In this document: one piece after another, positions 17,706-26,044 of the stretch
Layout: every line of letters starts with the position of its first letter
Numbering within the stretch: position 1 is the first letter of the stretch
Source: Armatimonadota bacterium
GTDB lineage: Bacteria > Sysuimicrobiota > Sysuimicrobiia > Sysuimicrobiales > Humicultoraceae
Assembly: GCA_031459715.1 (NCBI GenBank)
Contig: JAVKIA010000003.1
Location: 62,001-126,000 of the forward strand
Reading direction: 5' to 3'
DNA: 64,000 bases
Made by a program: the position numbers and the translations under genes
Notes under the pieces: model-generated
Told to the model about the DNA's origin: nothing
Database searches by the model: none
Seen by the model: the letters and a program-made list of their open reading frames with translations, nothing else

Positions 17706-18695
17706 ATGCCCACGGTGCCGGCGCAGTTCTTTCTGCATTCGGCCCAGTTCCGTGCAGCCTACCTGGGACTGGGCATTGCCGAGCTGCGGCGGCGTGCGGA
17801 GGAGGCGCTCGAGCTGCTGCGCTCCTGCGTGGTCTGCCCCCGCGACTGCCGGGTCAATCGGCTGGAAGACCGCTACGCCGTCTGCAAGACCGGGCGCCAC
17901 GCCCGGGTGAGCAGCTTCTTCCCCCACCTGGGGGAGGAGGACTGCCTGCGCGGCTGGCGGGGCAGCGGCACCATCTTCTTTGCCTGGTGCAACCTGAAGT
18001 GTGCCTTCTGCCAGAACTTCGACATAAGCCACCTGGGGCAGGGGCGGGTGATCTCCCCCGGTGACCTGGCCCGGATGATGGTCTTCCTCCAGGAGCAGGG
18101 CTGCCACAACATCAATTTCGTCACCCCCGAGCACGTGGTCCCGCAGATCCTGGAGGCGCTGCCGCAGGCTGTGGAGCAGGGGCTGCACCTGCCCATCGTC
18201 TACAACACCAGCGCCTACGACTCGCTGCACTCCCTGCGTCTGCTGGACGGCATCGTGGACATCTACATGCCGGACTTCAAGTTCTGGGACCGGGAGATGA
18301 GCCGGCTCTACCTCAAGGCGCCCGACTACCCCGAAGTGGCACGGCGCGTGATCACAGAGATGCACCGCCAGGTGGGGCCGCTGAAGCTCGACGAGCGCGG
18401 GCTGGCCCGCCGCGGAGTGCTGCTGCGCCACCTGGTGATGCCCGGGGGTGTAGCCGGCAGCGGGGAGATCTTCCGCTGGATTGCCCGCGAGGTATCCGTT
18501 CACACCTACGTGAACATCATGGATCAGTACTACCCCGCAGGACGGGTGGGGGTTGATCGACGGTACGACACCATCAACCGGCGGATCCTGCCGGAGGAGT
18601 ATGCCGCCGCCGTGCAGGCCGCGCGGGAGGCGGGATTGTACCGCCTGGATGCCCGCCTGCCGCGCCATCCGCGCCTGGCCTGGATCCCGGCCTGA
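17706..18695 (+). CDS. Radical SAM protein, PflA-like family
   Basis: Radical SAM protein, 329 aa, of the PflA-like group often annotated as pyruvate-formate-lyase-activating-enzyme-like. The 4Fe-4S cluster motif is WCNLKCAFCQN (CxxxCxxC). An N-terminal Cys-rich stretch (SCVVCPRDCRVNRLEDRYAVC) suggests an extra metal or cluster site. Later segments (VYNTSAYDSLHSLRLLDG, DIYMPDFKFWD, VNIMDQYYPAG) are typical of this subfamily. ATG 17706 follows GAGGGGAGG; a GTG at 17688 is possible but its spacing is poor. No target glycyl-radical enzyme is nearby, so the substrate is unknown. Confidence 0.88.
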   Translation: MPTVPAQFFLHSAQFRAAYLGLGIAELRRRAEEALELLRSCVVCPRDCRVNRLEDRYAVCKTGRHARVSSFFPHLGEEDCLRGWRGSGTIFFAWCNLKCAFCQNFDISHLGQGRVISPGDLARMMVFLQEQGCHNINFVTPEHVVPQILEALPQAVEQGLHLPIVYNTSAYDSLHSLRLLDGIVDIYMPDFKFWDREMSRLYLKAPDYPEVARRVITEMHRQVGPLKLDERGLARRGVLLRHLVMPGGVAGSGEIFRWIAREVSVHTYVNIMDQYYPAGRVGVDRRYDTINRRILPEEYAAAVQAAREAGLYRLDARLPRHPRLAWIPA

Positions 18696-18710
18696 GGCTG
18701 CTGTGCTGCC

Positions 18711-19541
18711 CTAGAGAACGGGCAGGCGACCGCGGCGGATCCGCGGGGGCGGGAAGGCCCGGGAAATGCGGGCTATCTCATCGTCGCTGAGGCGAAGGTC
18801 ACCCGCGCCGGCGTTTTCCTCCACGTGCTCCCGCCGCGCGGCCTTGGGGATGGTAAAGACCGAGGGGCGGTGCACCAGGAAGGCCAGCGCCACCTGCCGC
18901 GGCGTGGCCCCGTGCGCCCGGGCCACCGCCTCCAGGACCGGGTGGGAGCGGAAGCGCCCCTGCCCGAAAGGACTGTAGGCGACCACGGCCACCTGGTGGC
19001 GCTCGCAGGCGGGCAGGATGAAGTGCTCAATGCCCCGCTCACCCAGCCAGTAGTAGACCTGGTTGCAGGCCACGCGCCGCGGGCCAGCCAGGCGCACCGC
19101 CTCCGCCAGCTCGTCCTCATTGAAGTTTGAAACACCCCAGGCGCGGATCTTCCCCTGGCGCACCAGCTCCTCGAAGGCGGCGATGGTCTCGGCGAGCGGG
19201 TGCTCGCTGGGCCAGTGCAGCAGGTAGCAGTCCAGGTAGTCGGTGCGCAGCCGCCTCAGGCTTCGCTCGCAGGCGGCCACAGTCCCCTGACGTGAGGCGT
19301 TCTCCGGCAGCACCTTTGAAACCAGGAAGACCTCGGAGCGCCGCCCGGCGACGGCCTCGCCGACGATCTCCTCAACGCGGCCGTTGGCGTAGGACTCCGC
19401 AGTGTCGATGTGCGTCATGCCCAGGTCGAGTCCCCGCCGCAGCGCGGCCACCGCCGCCCGGGGGTCCTGCTCCATCCGCCAGGTCCCCTGGCCGATAACC
19501 GGGACCGAAACGCCAGTCCAGCCGAAGGCACGCCGGTTCAC
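18711..19541 (-). CDS. Aldo/keto reductase
   Basis: NADPH-dependent oxidoreductase of the AKR superfamily, 276 aa. The catalytic tetrad is visible: Asp and Tyr in HIDTAESYANG, Lys in FLVSKVLP, His in CYLLHWPSEHPL. The C-terminal cofactor-binding loop is FTIPKAARREHVEENAGAG. The GTG start at 19541 gives the common N-terminus (GVSVPVIGQGTWRM) and has GGAAAGAG upstream. It converges with the radical SAM gene, 15 bp apart. Substrate not determined. Confidence 0.9.
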   Translation of the reverse strand: MNRRAFGWTGVSVPVIGQGTWRMEQDPRAAVAALRRGLDLGMTHIDTAESYANGRVEEIVGEAVAGRRSEVFLVSKVLPENASRQGTVAACERSLRRLRTDYLDCYLLHWPSEHPLAETIAAFEELVRQGKIRAWGVSNFNEDELAEAVRLAGPRRVACNQVYYWLGERGIEHFILPACERHQVAVVAYSPFGQGRFRSHPVLEAVARAHGATPRQVALAFLVHRPSVFTIPKAARREHVEENAGAGDLRLSDDEIARISRAFPPPRIRRGRLPVL

Positions 19542-19660
19542 GCTCTTTCCATTTCCCCACGGCCAGGCATTCTCCCGCTGCGAGCACCGTGCCACCGCGG
19601 CTCGGTCCCGGTCCCGGCCAAGCACACCCCGGTCTCCCGCCGCAGCCGCAGACCGCGCTG

Positions 19661-19669
19661 TGCTAAAAT
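19661..19669 (+). promoter_or_regulatory. Extended -10 promoter element for tRNA-Arg
   Basis: TGCTAAAAT is an extended -10 element (TGnTAAAAT) ending 20 bp before the mature tRNA 5' end. No good -35 hexamer is seen, as is common for extended -10 promoters. Confidence 0.4.
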
Positions 19670-19689
19670 CCTTCAGGGTACCCTGTCGC

Positions 19690-19765
19690 GGGCCCGTAGC
19701 TCAGTGGATAGAGCAGGGGACTCCTAAGCCTCTGGTCGGGGGTTCGATTCCCTCCGGGCCCGCCA
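19690..19765 (+). tRNA. tRNA-Arg (anticodon CCT)
   Basis: A full cloverleaf folds by eye: acceptor GGGCCCG/CGGGCCC, D-stem GCTC/GAGC, anticodon loop CTCCTAA with anticodon CCT, T-loop TTCGATT, discriminator G and an encoded CCA. The anticodon stem has a G-T pair and an A-G apposition next to the loop. It reads the rare AGG codon. It lies upstream of a small membrane protein and a decayed insertion sequence. Confidence 0.95.
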
Positions 19766-19947
19766 CCTTGCATCTAGTGCGGGACTTCACAATTTCACCC
19801 CCTTTCGATGTCACACGATCTCGTGATCACCGCCACCCCACCATCCCTGATCAACCTTTCAAGTCTCTTCCTCGGCGAGCAGACCAGTTCGATGGCAAGA
19901 CTCGGTGGGGAACTGCCAATCAGCAAACGCGCTATCATAGCAGTACT

Positions 19948-20316
19948 GTGTACGAGCACCACACCGAGCCGCTGCTGCCGCGCCGGAAGTTCCTGCGCCG
20001 ATTTATTCTGCATGCCCTGGCCGCCACGGGCGTGGTCGTCATCTCGCTGGGCCTGGGGATCATCGGATACCACGTCCTGGCGGGGCTGTCATGGCTCGAC
20101 GCGCTGCTGAACGCGTCCATGATCCTGACCGGGATGGGCCCCGTGGATGTGCTGCGGACGGGAGAGGGGAAGCTGTTCGCGTCGTTTTACGCACTGTTCT
20201 CGGGGATTGTCTTTCTGGTCACAGCAGGCATCCTCGTGGCGCCGGTTGCGCACCGGCTGTTGCACCGGCTGCACCTGGAAGTCGGCCAGGGCGATGACTC
20301 GGGCCGCGGAGGCTAG
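19948..20316 (+). CDS. Small two-helix membrane protein, possible ion-channel pore-like family
   Basis: Hypothetical membrane protein, 122 aa from GTG 19948. After a basic start (LLPRRKFLRRF) come two hydrophobic helices (ALAATGVVVISLGLGIIGYH and LFASFYALFSGIVFLVTAGI) flanking a re-entrant-like segment, LNASMILTGMGPVD. This TM-pore-helix-TM order resembles two-TM potassium channels, with GMGPVD where a channel has a GYG filter. The C-terminus is cytoplasmic and basic/His-rich. No Shine-Dalgarno site is visible; TATCAT lies 10 bp before the GTG, so a leaderless transcript is possible. I do not know an assigned function. Confidence 0.6.
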   Translation: MYEHHTEPLLPRRKFLRRFILHALAATGVVVISLGLGIIGYHVLAGLSWLDALLNASMILTGMGPVDVLRTGEGKLFASFYALFSGIVFLVTAGILVAPVAHRLLHRLHLEVGQGDDSGRGG

Positions 20317-20447
20317 TCCCCCTTGTTGCGGGGCCTGGTCCAGCGGCTGATGGAACAAGAATACTGCGCACACGGAGATCCTGGCACGATGATCCATCCT
20401 GGAGTCAATACCAAAGTTCGTTGAGATTCGGGAAGGCGCCGGCATGA

Positions 20448-21428
20448 TCACGCCGCGCTCACCTCCCTCCCCATGGCTTGCTGTAGTGCTCGCCGGAGTT
20501 TCGGTAGCGCCCGATACCCGCGCATCCAACGCAGTCGAGGCTCAATATCCAGGAGGGCGGTCGCCCGCCAGCGCTGCTTGTGGTCGCTGGTTTTCCAGTA
20601 GTCCACTTTGCCGGTCCGCTGCTCCCCTTGAGCCAAGATGGATTCCAGCATGTTGGTGGTCTTCAGGCTCTGCCCCAGCTCCTCGAAGAGTCCCAGCCGA
20701 TGCAGCGTGAGCGTCTCCTCCAGCCCTTCGGCCAGGCTCCGCGCCGCGCTGGCATTAATCCCCTGCAGCTCCCGCTGGAGAGCCATCAGTTGCCCCTTAG
20801 CCTCCGCATAGATCGGCTGCTCGTACGCCCGTTGCAGTTTGGCGCGCCAGGTTGCCTGCTGGCCCTTGGGCAGATAGGCCACCACGTTCTCTCGCTTATG
20901 CCACTGGCACCGCTAAACCTGGGCCGCTGCCCCGCATACCTCCTGCACCGCAGCCCGCAGCCCCTTGCTGCCGTCGATGACCACCAGCAGGCCCTGGTCA
21001 GCCCGCAGGCCGCGGGCCACCAGCTCCCGCAGGAAGGCCGCGCAGACCAGACGGTTCTCCGTCGCCGTCTGCACAAACCCCAACACCACTTTCTGGCCGC
21101 GGCTGGTGATCCCCAGGGCGATCACCAGCTCATCCGCCTGGAAGGTCTTGCCGTCGATCACCACCGCCACGAGGTCGTATCGCTCCAGGCGGCGCTCCTG
21201 CAGCTCGCGCAGCTTCCGGGCGCTGGCCCGGATGAAGCGCCGGGAGACCGACGACGCGCTCAGCCCGAACGCCTCGGGGAGGACTGCCGCACAATCCTGG
21301 TAGCGCCGGCAGCTCAGGCCCAGCAGGACCCGCCGCAGCACCCCCTCGTCCAGCTGGCGAGGCTGCTGCAGGCCCAGGTAGGTCGCCAGCGGGACGTCCG
21401 CCCTCGGCCCTGGTCCCGCACCCGCCTA
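20448..21428 (-). pseudogene. Decayed IS256-family (mutator-type) transposase
   Basis: DDE transposase remnant. The first catalytic Asp is in VAVVIDGKTFQ, the second in VVIDGSKGL, the C-x2-H signature in CQWHKRENVVAYL, and the Glu in TTNMLESI, so the catalytic core is intact in sequence. An in-frame TAG at 20913-20915 (probably a former CAG Gln codon) splits the core just before the C-x2-H motif. The N-terminal about 80-100 residues are missing: a TAG at about 21426-21428 precedes the first recognisable part (LATYLGLQQPRQLDEGVLRR). No convincing terminal inverted repeats or target duplication were found. The copy should be immobile. Confidence 0.85.
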
Positions 21429-21543
21429 GCACACACTCAGCCAAGAAATCTGCGGTCGCACGCATGAAATTGCAGAGAAAATCAGAATATACACTGAGGG
21501 CCAGCCGGGAACCCGAAATGGAAATCCCGGTTGAGAGATTCTG

Positions 21544-22995
21544 ATGCGCAGGGTACGCACACCCGCTCGTCTGCTGCAGGGAGCGGTGTGGCTTTTGCCG
21601 GCCCTCCTCCTGGCCGCCGTCGGACGCCCGGTCTGGGCCCGGGAGGAGCACCTGGACATCCTCGTCGTCGGAGGCACCCCTGCCGGCATTGCCGCCGCGG
21701 TGGCGGCGGCGCGCTCCGGCCACTCCGTGGCGCTCGTGGAGGCGCGGCCGTTCCTCGGCGGCGTCCTCACTGGCGCGATGCTGAGCAGCTTCGACCTCAG
21801 CCGGGGCCCCGACGGCGGGGATTCTGTCGGCGGGATCTTCCATGAAGTCTATCGGGAACTCGGCCTGTCCTTCGACCCGCGGACGGCCCGCGTGCTCTTG
21901 CTCGAGCTCGTCCGGCGGGAGCCGGCGATCGACCTGCGCCTGGCGACCAGGGTACGCACGGTGCTCGTGGCGGAGGGCCGGGCCCGTGGGGCGGTCCTCG
22001 ACGACGGGACGAAGATCCAGGCCAGGGTCCTGATCGACGCGACGGACGACGGCGACATCGCCACCGCCGCCGGCGCCCGGTACACCGTGGGCCGGGAGAG
22101 TTCGGGAGTCGACCGACTCACACAGGCGGCCACATTGATGTTCCGCCTGCGGAACGTGAGCTGGCCCGACATCGTCTCCTACCTCCGCCGCTACGAGAAA
22201 CCCAGGCGGACCGGGGGAGTCTACGGCAGCCTCGCCTGGGGCTATCGCCGGATCGTCACCCAGTGGCGCTCACCCCACCCCGAGCGGATCGCGGCCTACG
22301 ACCTCAACCTGAGTCGCCTCCCCGACGGGAGCGTCTGGGTCAACGCCCTGCAAATCTTCGGGCTGGACGGGACCGATCCGGCCTCCCGCCTCGATGGCTA
22401 CCGCAGAGCAAAGAGGATCGTACCAGCGTTCGTGGCCTTCCTGCGCGAGCAGGCCCCCGGATTCGCCCGGGCTGCCCTGGTCGAAGTCGCCCCCGAGCTG
22501 TACATCCGGGAGACGCGACACGTCGAAGGGCTCTACACGCTCACAGCCCGCGACGTGATCCGTCAGCGTCACTTCTGGGACCGCATCGCCGCCGCGGCCT
22601 ACGCCCTGGACCTGCATCCCTACCACCCAGGTTGGATCAACCCGTACCCGCCGAGGCGCTTCTACTTCACCGTGCCGCTACGGAGCCTGGTCGTGCGCGA
22701 TGTCGACAACCTCTTCGTCTGCAGCCGGGCCTTCTCGGCCACGTACCAGGCGGCGGGGGCTGCGCGCGTGGTCCCGGTGACAATGGCGCTGGGGCAGGCA
22801 GCGGGTATTGCCGCCAGCGTGAGCATCGAGGCTGCCGTGTCGGCCCACGCGCTCCTGCGCCGCCATGACCTGGTAGCCCTGGTCCAGTGGCGGCTCCAGG
22901 CCTCCGGGGCGCGCATCAGCCACCCCGCCCAGGTCCCGCGCGCGCCGGTGCGGATACTCCGCCCGGGGGGACCGTGGTCCGGGCAGCACCCCTGA
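21544..22995 (+). CDS. Exported FAD-dependent oxidoreductase (FAD_oxidored family)
   Basis: Flavoprotein of the FAD-dependent-oxidoreductase family related to fumarate reductase/HI0933-like flavoproteins, 483 aa. It starts with a basic, hydrophobic signal sequence (LLPALLLAAVGRPVWA). The dinucleotide fold is DILVVGGTPAGIAAAVAAA with the ribose-binding Glu in VALVEARPFLGG. The second FAD motif is LIDATDDGDIATAAGARYTV, and the C-terminal FAD contact is VVPVTMALGQAAGIAASVS. It begins 116 bp beyond the transposase remnant. Electron partner and substrate unknown. Confidence 0.82.
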   Translation: MRRVRTPARLLQGAVWLLPALLLAAVGRPVWAREEHLDILVVGGTPAGIAAAVAAARSGHSVALVEARPFLGGVLTGAMLSSFDLSRGPDGGDSVGGIFHEVYRELGLSFDPRTARVLLLELVRREPAIDLRLATRVRTVLVAEGRARGAVLDDGTKIQARVLIDATDDGDIATAAGARYTVGRESSGVDRLTQAATLMFRLRNVSWPDIVSYLRRYEKPRRTGGVYGSLAWGYRRIVTQWRSPHPERIAAYDLNLSRLPDGSVWVNALQIFGLDGTDPASRLDGYRRAKRIVPAFVAFLREQAPGFARAALVEVAPELYIRETRHVEGLYTLTARDVIRQRHFWDRIAAAAYALDLHPYHPGWINPYPPRRFYFTVPLRSLVVRDVDNLFVCSRAFSATYQAAGAARVVPVTMALGQAAGIAASVSIEAAVSAHALLRRHDLVALVQWRLQASGARISHPAQVPRAPVRILRPGGPWSGQHP

Positions 22996-23075
22996 GCTCC
23001 CGGGACGCCCCTCAGGCCACCACGCGGGCCAGGTCCTGCGCCAGATGCGGGGCGGCGATGCAGCCCGTGTTCCAG

Positions 23076-24170
23076 TCATGGTGGGTTGCGAGCCCGGATG
23101 TGCTCGGCCCTGGCGCCTAATACTTTCGATCGCTCGGGAATAAGACGCCCGTCCTTAGTCCAGGCGACTTCCACGAAGAAGCCTTCCTTGCCGGAGACAA
23201 AAGGCCAGCACCGGTTGAAGACGGGCTCGGGCTCCCTGCGATCCACTCCGAAAACCCGGGCGATGTAGTGGGCGGGGTTCCACCCCTCCAAAGGATCCCA
23301 CGAATGCCGTCTTGGGATACGGACTTCGGATCACGTCGCCGGCGGCAAAAATGCTGGCGTGCTTCCTGCTCCTGAACGTCGTCGGATCCACGTCGATAAA
23401 GGGAGAGTCGACGCCGGATTCCTCGAGGAAGAATGGCCCCTTTGCCGTAGGGATGACGGAAGCCAGGTCATTTCGCTGCCGTTCTCCCCTGTCCGAGAGC
23501 GGTTCCGGCCGCGGGGGTCGAATTCCATCACTTTGAAGCTCGGATTGTAGGCGATCCTCCGTTCAGTCAGCAGGTTCCTCCAGAGGTCGGCCATAGACGG
23601 CGGCTGCGGTCGATCGTTGGCATCGAGGATGACGATCTCGGCTCTGACGCCCATCTTCTTCCAGAACTCGTCAATGAGCGCGGCGACCTCATAAGGGCCA
23701 GGCGGGCACTGTAGGGAGGTGGCGGAACGTTGAGGACAAACGCTCCACCACCAAATCCTTCCACCGTGCGCTTCAACTGGATCGTCCCGGGCCACGTCCA
23801 GGCATGCTGATTCAGGCCGGAATTCTCCAGCAACCCCACGATTTCGTCTTCGGCCGGGACCATCCCCGTAGCCACCACCAGGATGTTGTAGTCCACAGAT
23901 CCCATGGACGTGATCAGACGGTTCTCGGCGGGTCGGATGGCCGTCACCACAGCCCGGATGATCTTCCCGCCATCGCGCATAAGTCCGCCGAACCCGACCG
24001 TCATGTTGGCAACGTTTTCGAGCCCCACGACATGATCGACGCGCGAGGGACCAGAAACGTAGCCGGGATTCCGCTCAATGACCACGACCTCGATCTCCGG
24101 CGCCAGCTTGCGCAAGCTGCGGGCGCACACCGCCCCGCTGATACCTCCGCCCACGCAAGCAGCCCTGTCG
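23076..24170 (-). pseudogene. Flavocytochrome-c/sulfide-quinone-reductase-like FAD oxidoreductase remnant
   Basis: Pieces of one FAD/NAD-type oxidoreductase occur in order in different minus-strand frames. From 24170 downward come VGGGISGAVCARSLRKLAPE and VVVIERNPGYVSGPSRVDHV, then YNILVVATGMVP and VEGFGGGAFVLNVPPPPY. A frameshift near 23700 leads to LIDEFWKKMGVRAEIVILDA, and further shifts lead to SPFIDVDPTTFRSRKHASIF with AAGDVIRSPYPKTAFV, ending in a C-terminal piece with FNRCWPFVSGKEGFF. At least three frameshifts break it. The N-terminus with its export signal is lost. Confidence 0.8.
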
Positions 24171-24327
24171 CAAACGCCATGAGCAGCCCCACCACCTCGC
24201 TGGAATCGTAGCGGAGGTACGGCGCGGCAGGCAGCACGGGCACCTGCACTGTGACCATGAGGATGAACGCGGCCGCTGCCAGCACGCTGATGAGCACCAC
24301 CATCCGGGTCTGCCGCATCGCTCGCAT
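24170..24327 (-). pseudogene. Truncated ECF transporter S component (RibU-like)
   Basis: The first about 52 codons encode MVVLISVLAAAAFILMVTVQ followed by LPAAPYLRYDSSEVVGLL, the typical start of ECF-type substrate-capture proteins such as RibU. After FATG the reading frame passes straight into the flavoprotein remnant. An S component needs about 180 residues, so this is a 5' stub joined by deletion. No ribosome site was resolved. Confidence 0.65.
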
Positions 24328-24424
24328 CTCCTTCCGATGCTTCAGGGTCCGGGACGCCTTTTCCTCTCAAGTCAATGGCCCCTGCTATAGCCGGAGGTTC
24401 CAGACCGTGTCCAGGGAGGCGCCG

Positions 24425-24814
24425 TTATTTCCCCAAGCCCAGAGGCCAGGGCTGGGGAAATGCCAGCAGCATCAGCGCCGCGCCCAACAACGCCAGGTTC
24501 TTGGTGAAGTTCACCATCTGGATCGCCTTCTGCATGGGATCCTGCACGGCCCAGAAGTCGTGCATCCAGAACGTGACCGGGATGAAGAAAGCAGCCAGCG
24601 CCACCACACCCACCACCGGGTAGACGCCCAGCAGGATGCTCAGCCCGCCGACCAGCAACAGGACGCCGGTCACGATCGTAAGCAGCTTCGGCGCCGGCAC
24701 GCGCTTGCTGGCGGCGTAGGCGCTCAGCATCTCCAGTCGGGTGAAGTGGTTAAAGGCATTAAACAGGTAGTACACGCCGAGAATGATCCGGCCCGCCAAG
24801 AAGGCTACTTCCAT
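24425..24814 (-). CDS. DoxX-family membrane protein
   Basis: Small integral membrane protein, 129 aa, with four hydrophobic helices. The start is ATG 24814, preceded by AGGAGGGG. Typical DoxX features are AGRIILGVYYLFNAFNHF near the N-terminus and FWAVQDPMQKAIQMVNFTKN with LALLGAALML near the C-terminus. DoxX-like proteins are linked to thiol or redox stress and quinone oxidation, but this member's function is not known. It lies 80 bp downstream of the ArsR-type gene, with a shared operator motif between. Confidence 0.85.
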   Translation of the reverse strand: MEVAFLAGRIILGVYYLFNAFNHFTRLEMLSAYAASKRVPAPKLLTIVTGVLLLVGGLSILLGVYPVVGVVALAAFFIPVTFWMHDFWAVQDPMQKAIQMVNFTKNLALLGAALMLLAFPQPWPLGLGK

Positions 24815-24858
24815 GACGTAGGCCCCTCCTTTCTGCAAACCGCTTAGGTGTTTTCAGA

Positions 24859-24869
24859 ATTTCAAAAAT
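24859..24869. promoter_or_regulatory. Candidate ArsR-type operator before doxX
   Basis: ATTTCAAAAAT, part of the longer interrupted repeat ATTTC-N9-GAAAT (24859-24877), lies between the ArsR-type gene and doxX. A copy differing in one base is at 25187-25197. Confidence 0.4.
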
Positions 24870-24894
24870 ATGGAAATCACCCTCGCAAGAAAAG

Positions 24895-25200
24895 TCACCT
24901 CCCTTCCCGCGCCCAGGCCTCCATGACCCGCGCCAGGAGGGCTCGGTCCAGGCGGAAGAAGTGGTAGGCGCCCTCCTTGCGCACCTGCATCAGCCCGCAC
25001 TCCTGCAGGACCCGGAAATGGTGGGACAGCGCCGGGGCGCTCAGGGGGAACAGCTTCGTCAGGTCCCGGCAGGCCACTTCGCCCCGGTTCATCAGGACGC
25101 GGACAATTTGATATCGCGTGGAATCACCCAGCGCGCGAAAAATCCGCACCATGCGACGACGCGGCAGCGCTGATATGCCCTTTAGCATTTCGAAAATCAT
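24895..25200 (-). CDS. ArsR/SmtB-family winged-helix regulator
   Basis: Small dimeric repressor, 101 aa. The helix-turn-helix is CRDLTKLFPLSAPALSHHFR followed by VLQECGLMQVRKEGAYHFF (wing). A typical N-terminus MVRIFRALGDSTRYQIVRVL is present. Only one Cys (in VACRDLT) and no ELCVC-type metal site are visible, so a redox or other signal is possible. It precedes doxX and probably controls it. The copy of the ATTTCGAAAAT motif at its start suggests autoregulation. Confidence 0.88.
   Translation of the reverse strand: MIFEMLKGISALPRRRMVRIFRALGDSTRYQIVRVLMNRGEVACRDLTKLFPLSAPALSHHFRVLQECGLMQVRKEGAYHFFRLDRALLARVMEAWAREGR
25187..25197. promoter_or_regulatory. Candidate ArsR-type operator at the arsR-like start
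   Basis: ATTTCGAAAAT overlaps the first codons of the ArsR-type gene and matches 10 of 11 bases of the motif at 24859-24869. The true start could be the internal ATG five codons on, which would place the site nearer the promoter. Confidence 0.4.
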
Positions 25201-25297
25201 TTAAATCCTACGCGAGCCGGCACGCCGCGTCAAGGCCACACCCCTCGGACCCCCGGGCGAGACCCCTGCCCAGCCGGGTGGCTACTAGTCTTTCCGG

Positions 25298-26044
25298 TCA
25301 ATGCGGGTGACAGTGGCGCAGGATGTGGGGACGCTCCAGACCGTGGGCCAGCATGAGGTCCTCGTCGCCGAGGACCTGCGCCGTGGGCCCCTGGGCGACC
25401 ACCCTGCCGCCGTCCAGGAGGATTACCCGCGGGCAGACCGCCACCACCAGCTCCAGGTCGTGGGTGGCGATGACCTGTGTCACCGGCAGCCCCTGCAGCA
25501 GCACCACCAGCTCGCGGCGGCCACGGGGATCGAGCCCGGCGGATGGCTCGTCCAGCGCCAGGATGCGAGCCTCACACGCCAGCAGGCCGGCCAGGCAGAC
25601 GCGACGTTTCTCTCCCTGGCTGAGGTGCCAGGGATGGCGCTCCTCGAAGCCGACGAGACCCACGCGCGCCAGCGCCCGGCGCACGTCAGCTGCGAGAGCC
25701 GCCTCCGGCTTGCCCAGCTGCCGCGGGCCGAAGGCCACATCTTCCCCCACGGTGGGACAGAACAGTTGATCGTCCGGATCCTCGAACAGCAGGCCGACCT
25801 GGGCCCGGATCGCCGGCAGGTGGGGCTCGACCACCGGCACGCCGAAGATCCAGACGGCGGGCGTCTGCGGCGGGTGCTCAGGCAGCAGACCGTTGAGGTG
25901 CCACAGGAGCGTGGACTTCCCGGCCCCATTGGGGCCAACGATACCAACCCGTTCCCCCTCCGCAATGGAGAAACTCACGTCATACAGCGCCTGCGTCCCG
26001 TCGCCGTAGCGGTAGCTGAGGTGGCGCACCTCCAGGGCGTTCAC
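25298..26044 (-). CDS. nikO: Nickel/cobalt ECF transporter ATPase NikO/CbiO
   Basis: Energising ATPase of an ECF-type metal importer, 248 aa. Walker A GPNGAGKST, Q-loop LLFEDPDDQLFCPTV (the DDQ variation is typical of ECF ATPases), signature LSQGEKRRVCLAGLL, Walker B ILALDEPSAGLDPRG and switch His in IATHDLEL. The start GTG 26044 overlaps the nikQ stop in a GTGA, so the longer reading frame is not used. Linked NikR makes nickel the likely metal. It may also serve other ECF S components. Confidence 0.9.
   Translation of the reverse strand: MNALEVRHLSYRYGDGTQALYDVSFSIAEGERVGIVGPNGAGKSTLLWHLNGLLPEHPPQTPAVWIFGVPVVEPHLPAIRAQVGLLFEDPDDQLFCPTVGEDVAFGPRQLGKPEAALAADVRRALARVGLVGFEERHPWHLSQGEKRRVCLAGLLACEARILALDEPSAGLDPRGRRELVVLLQGLPVTQVIATHDLELVVAVCPRVILLDGGRVVAQGPTAQVLGDEDLMLAHGLERPHILRHCHPH

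Noticed and set aside
17706-18695. Radical SAM protein as an anaerobic sulfatase-maturating enzyme for the sulfatase at 13013
   Set aside because: It lacks the SPASM-type C-terminal cysteine clusters of those enzymes and resembles PflA-like proteins.
20400-21540. Terminal inverted repeats of the IS256-type element
   Set aside because: Only weak similarity (TTCGGG...CCGGC) between the flanks; no matching ends or target duplication could be shown.
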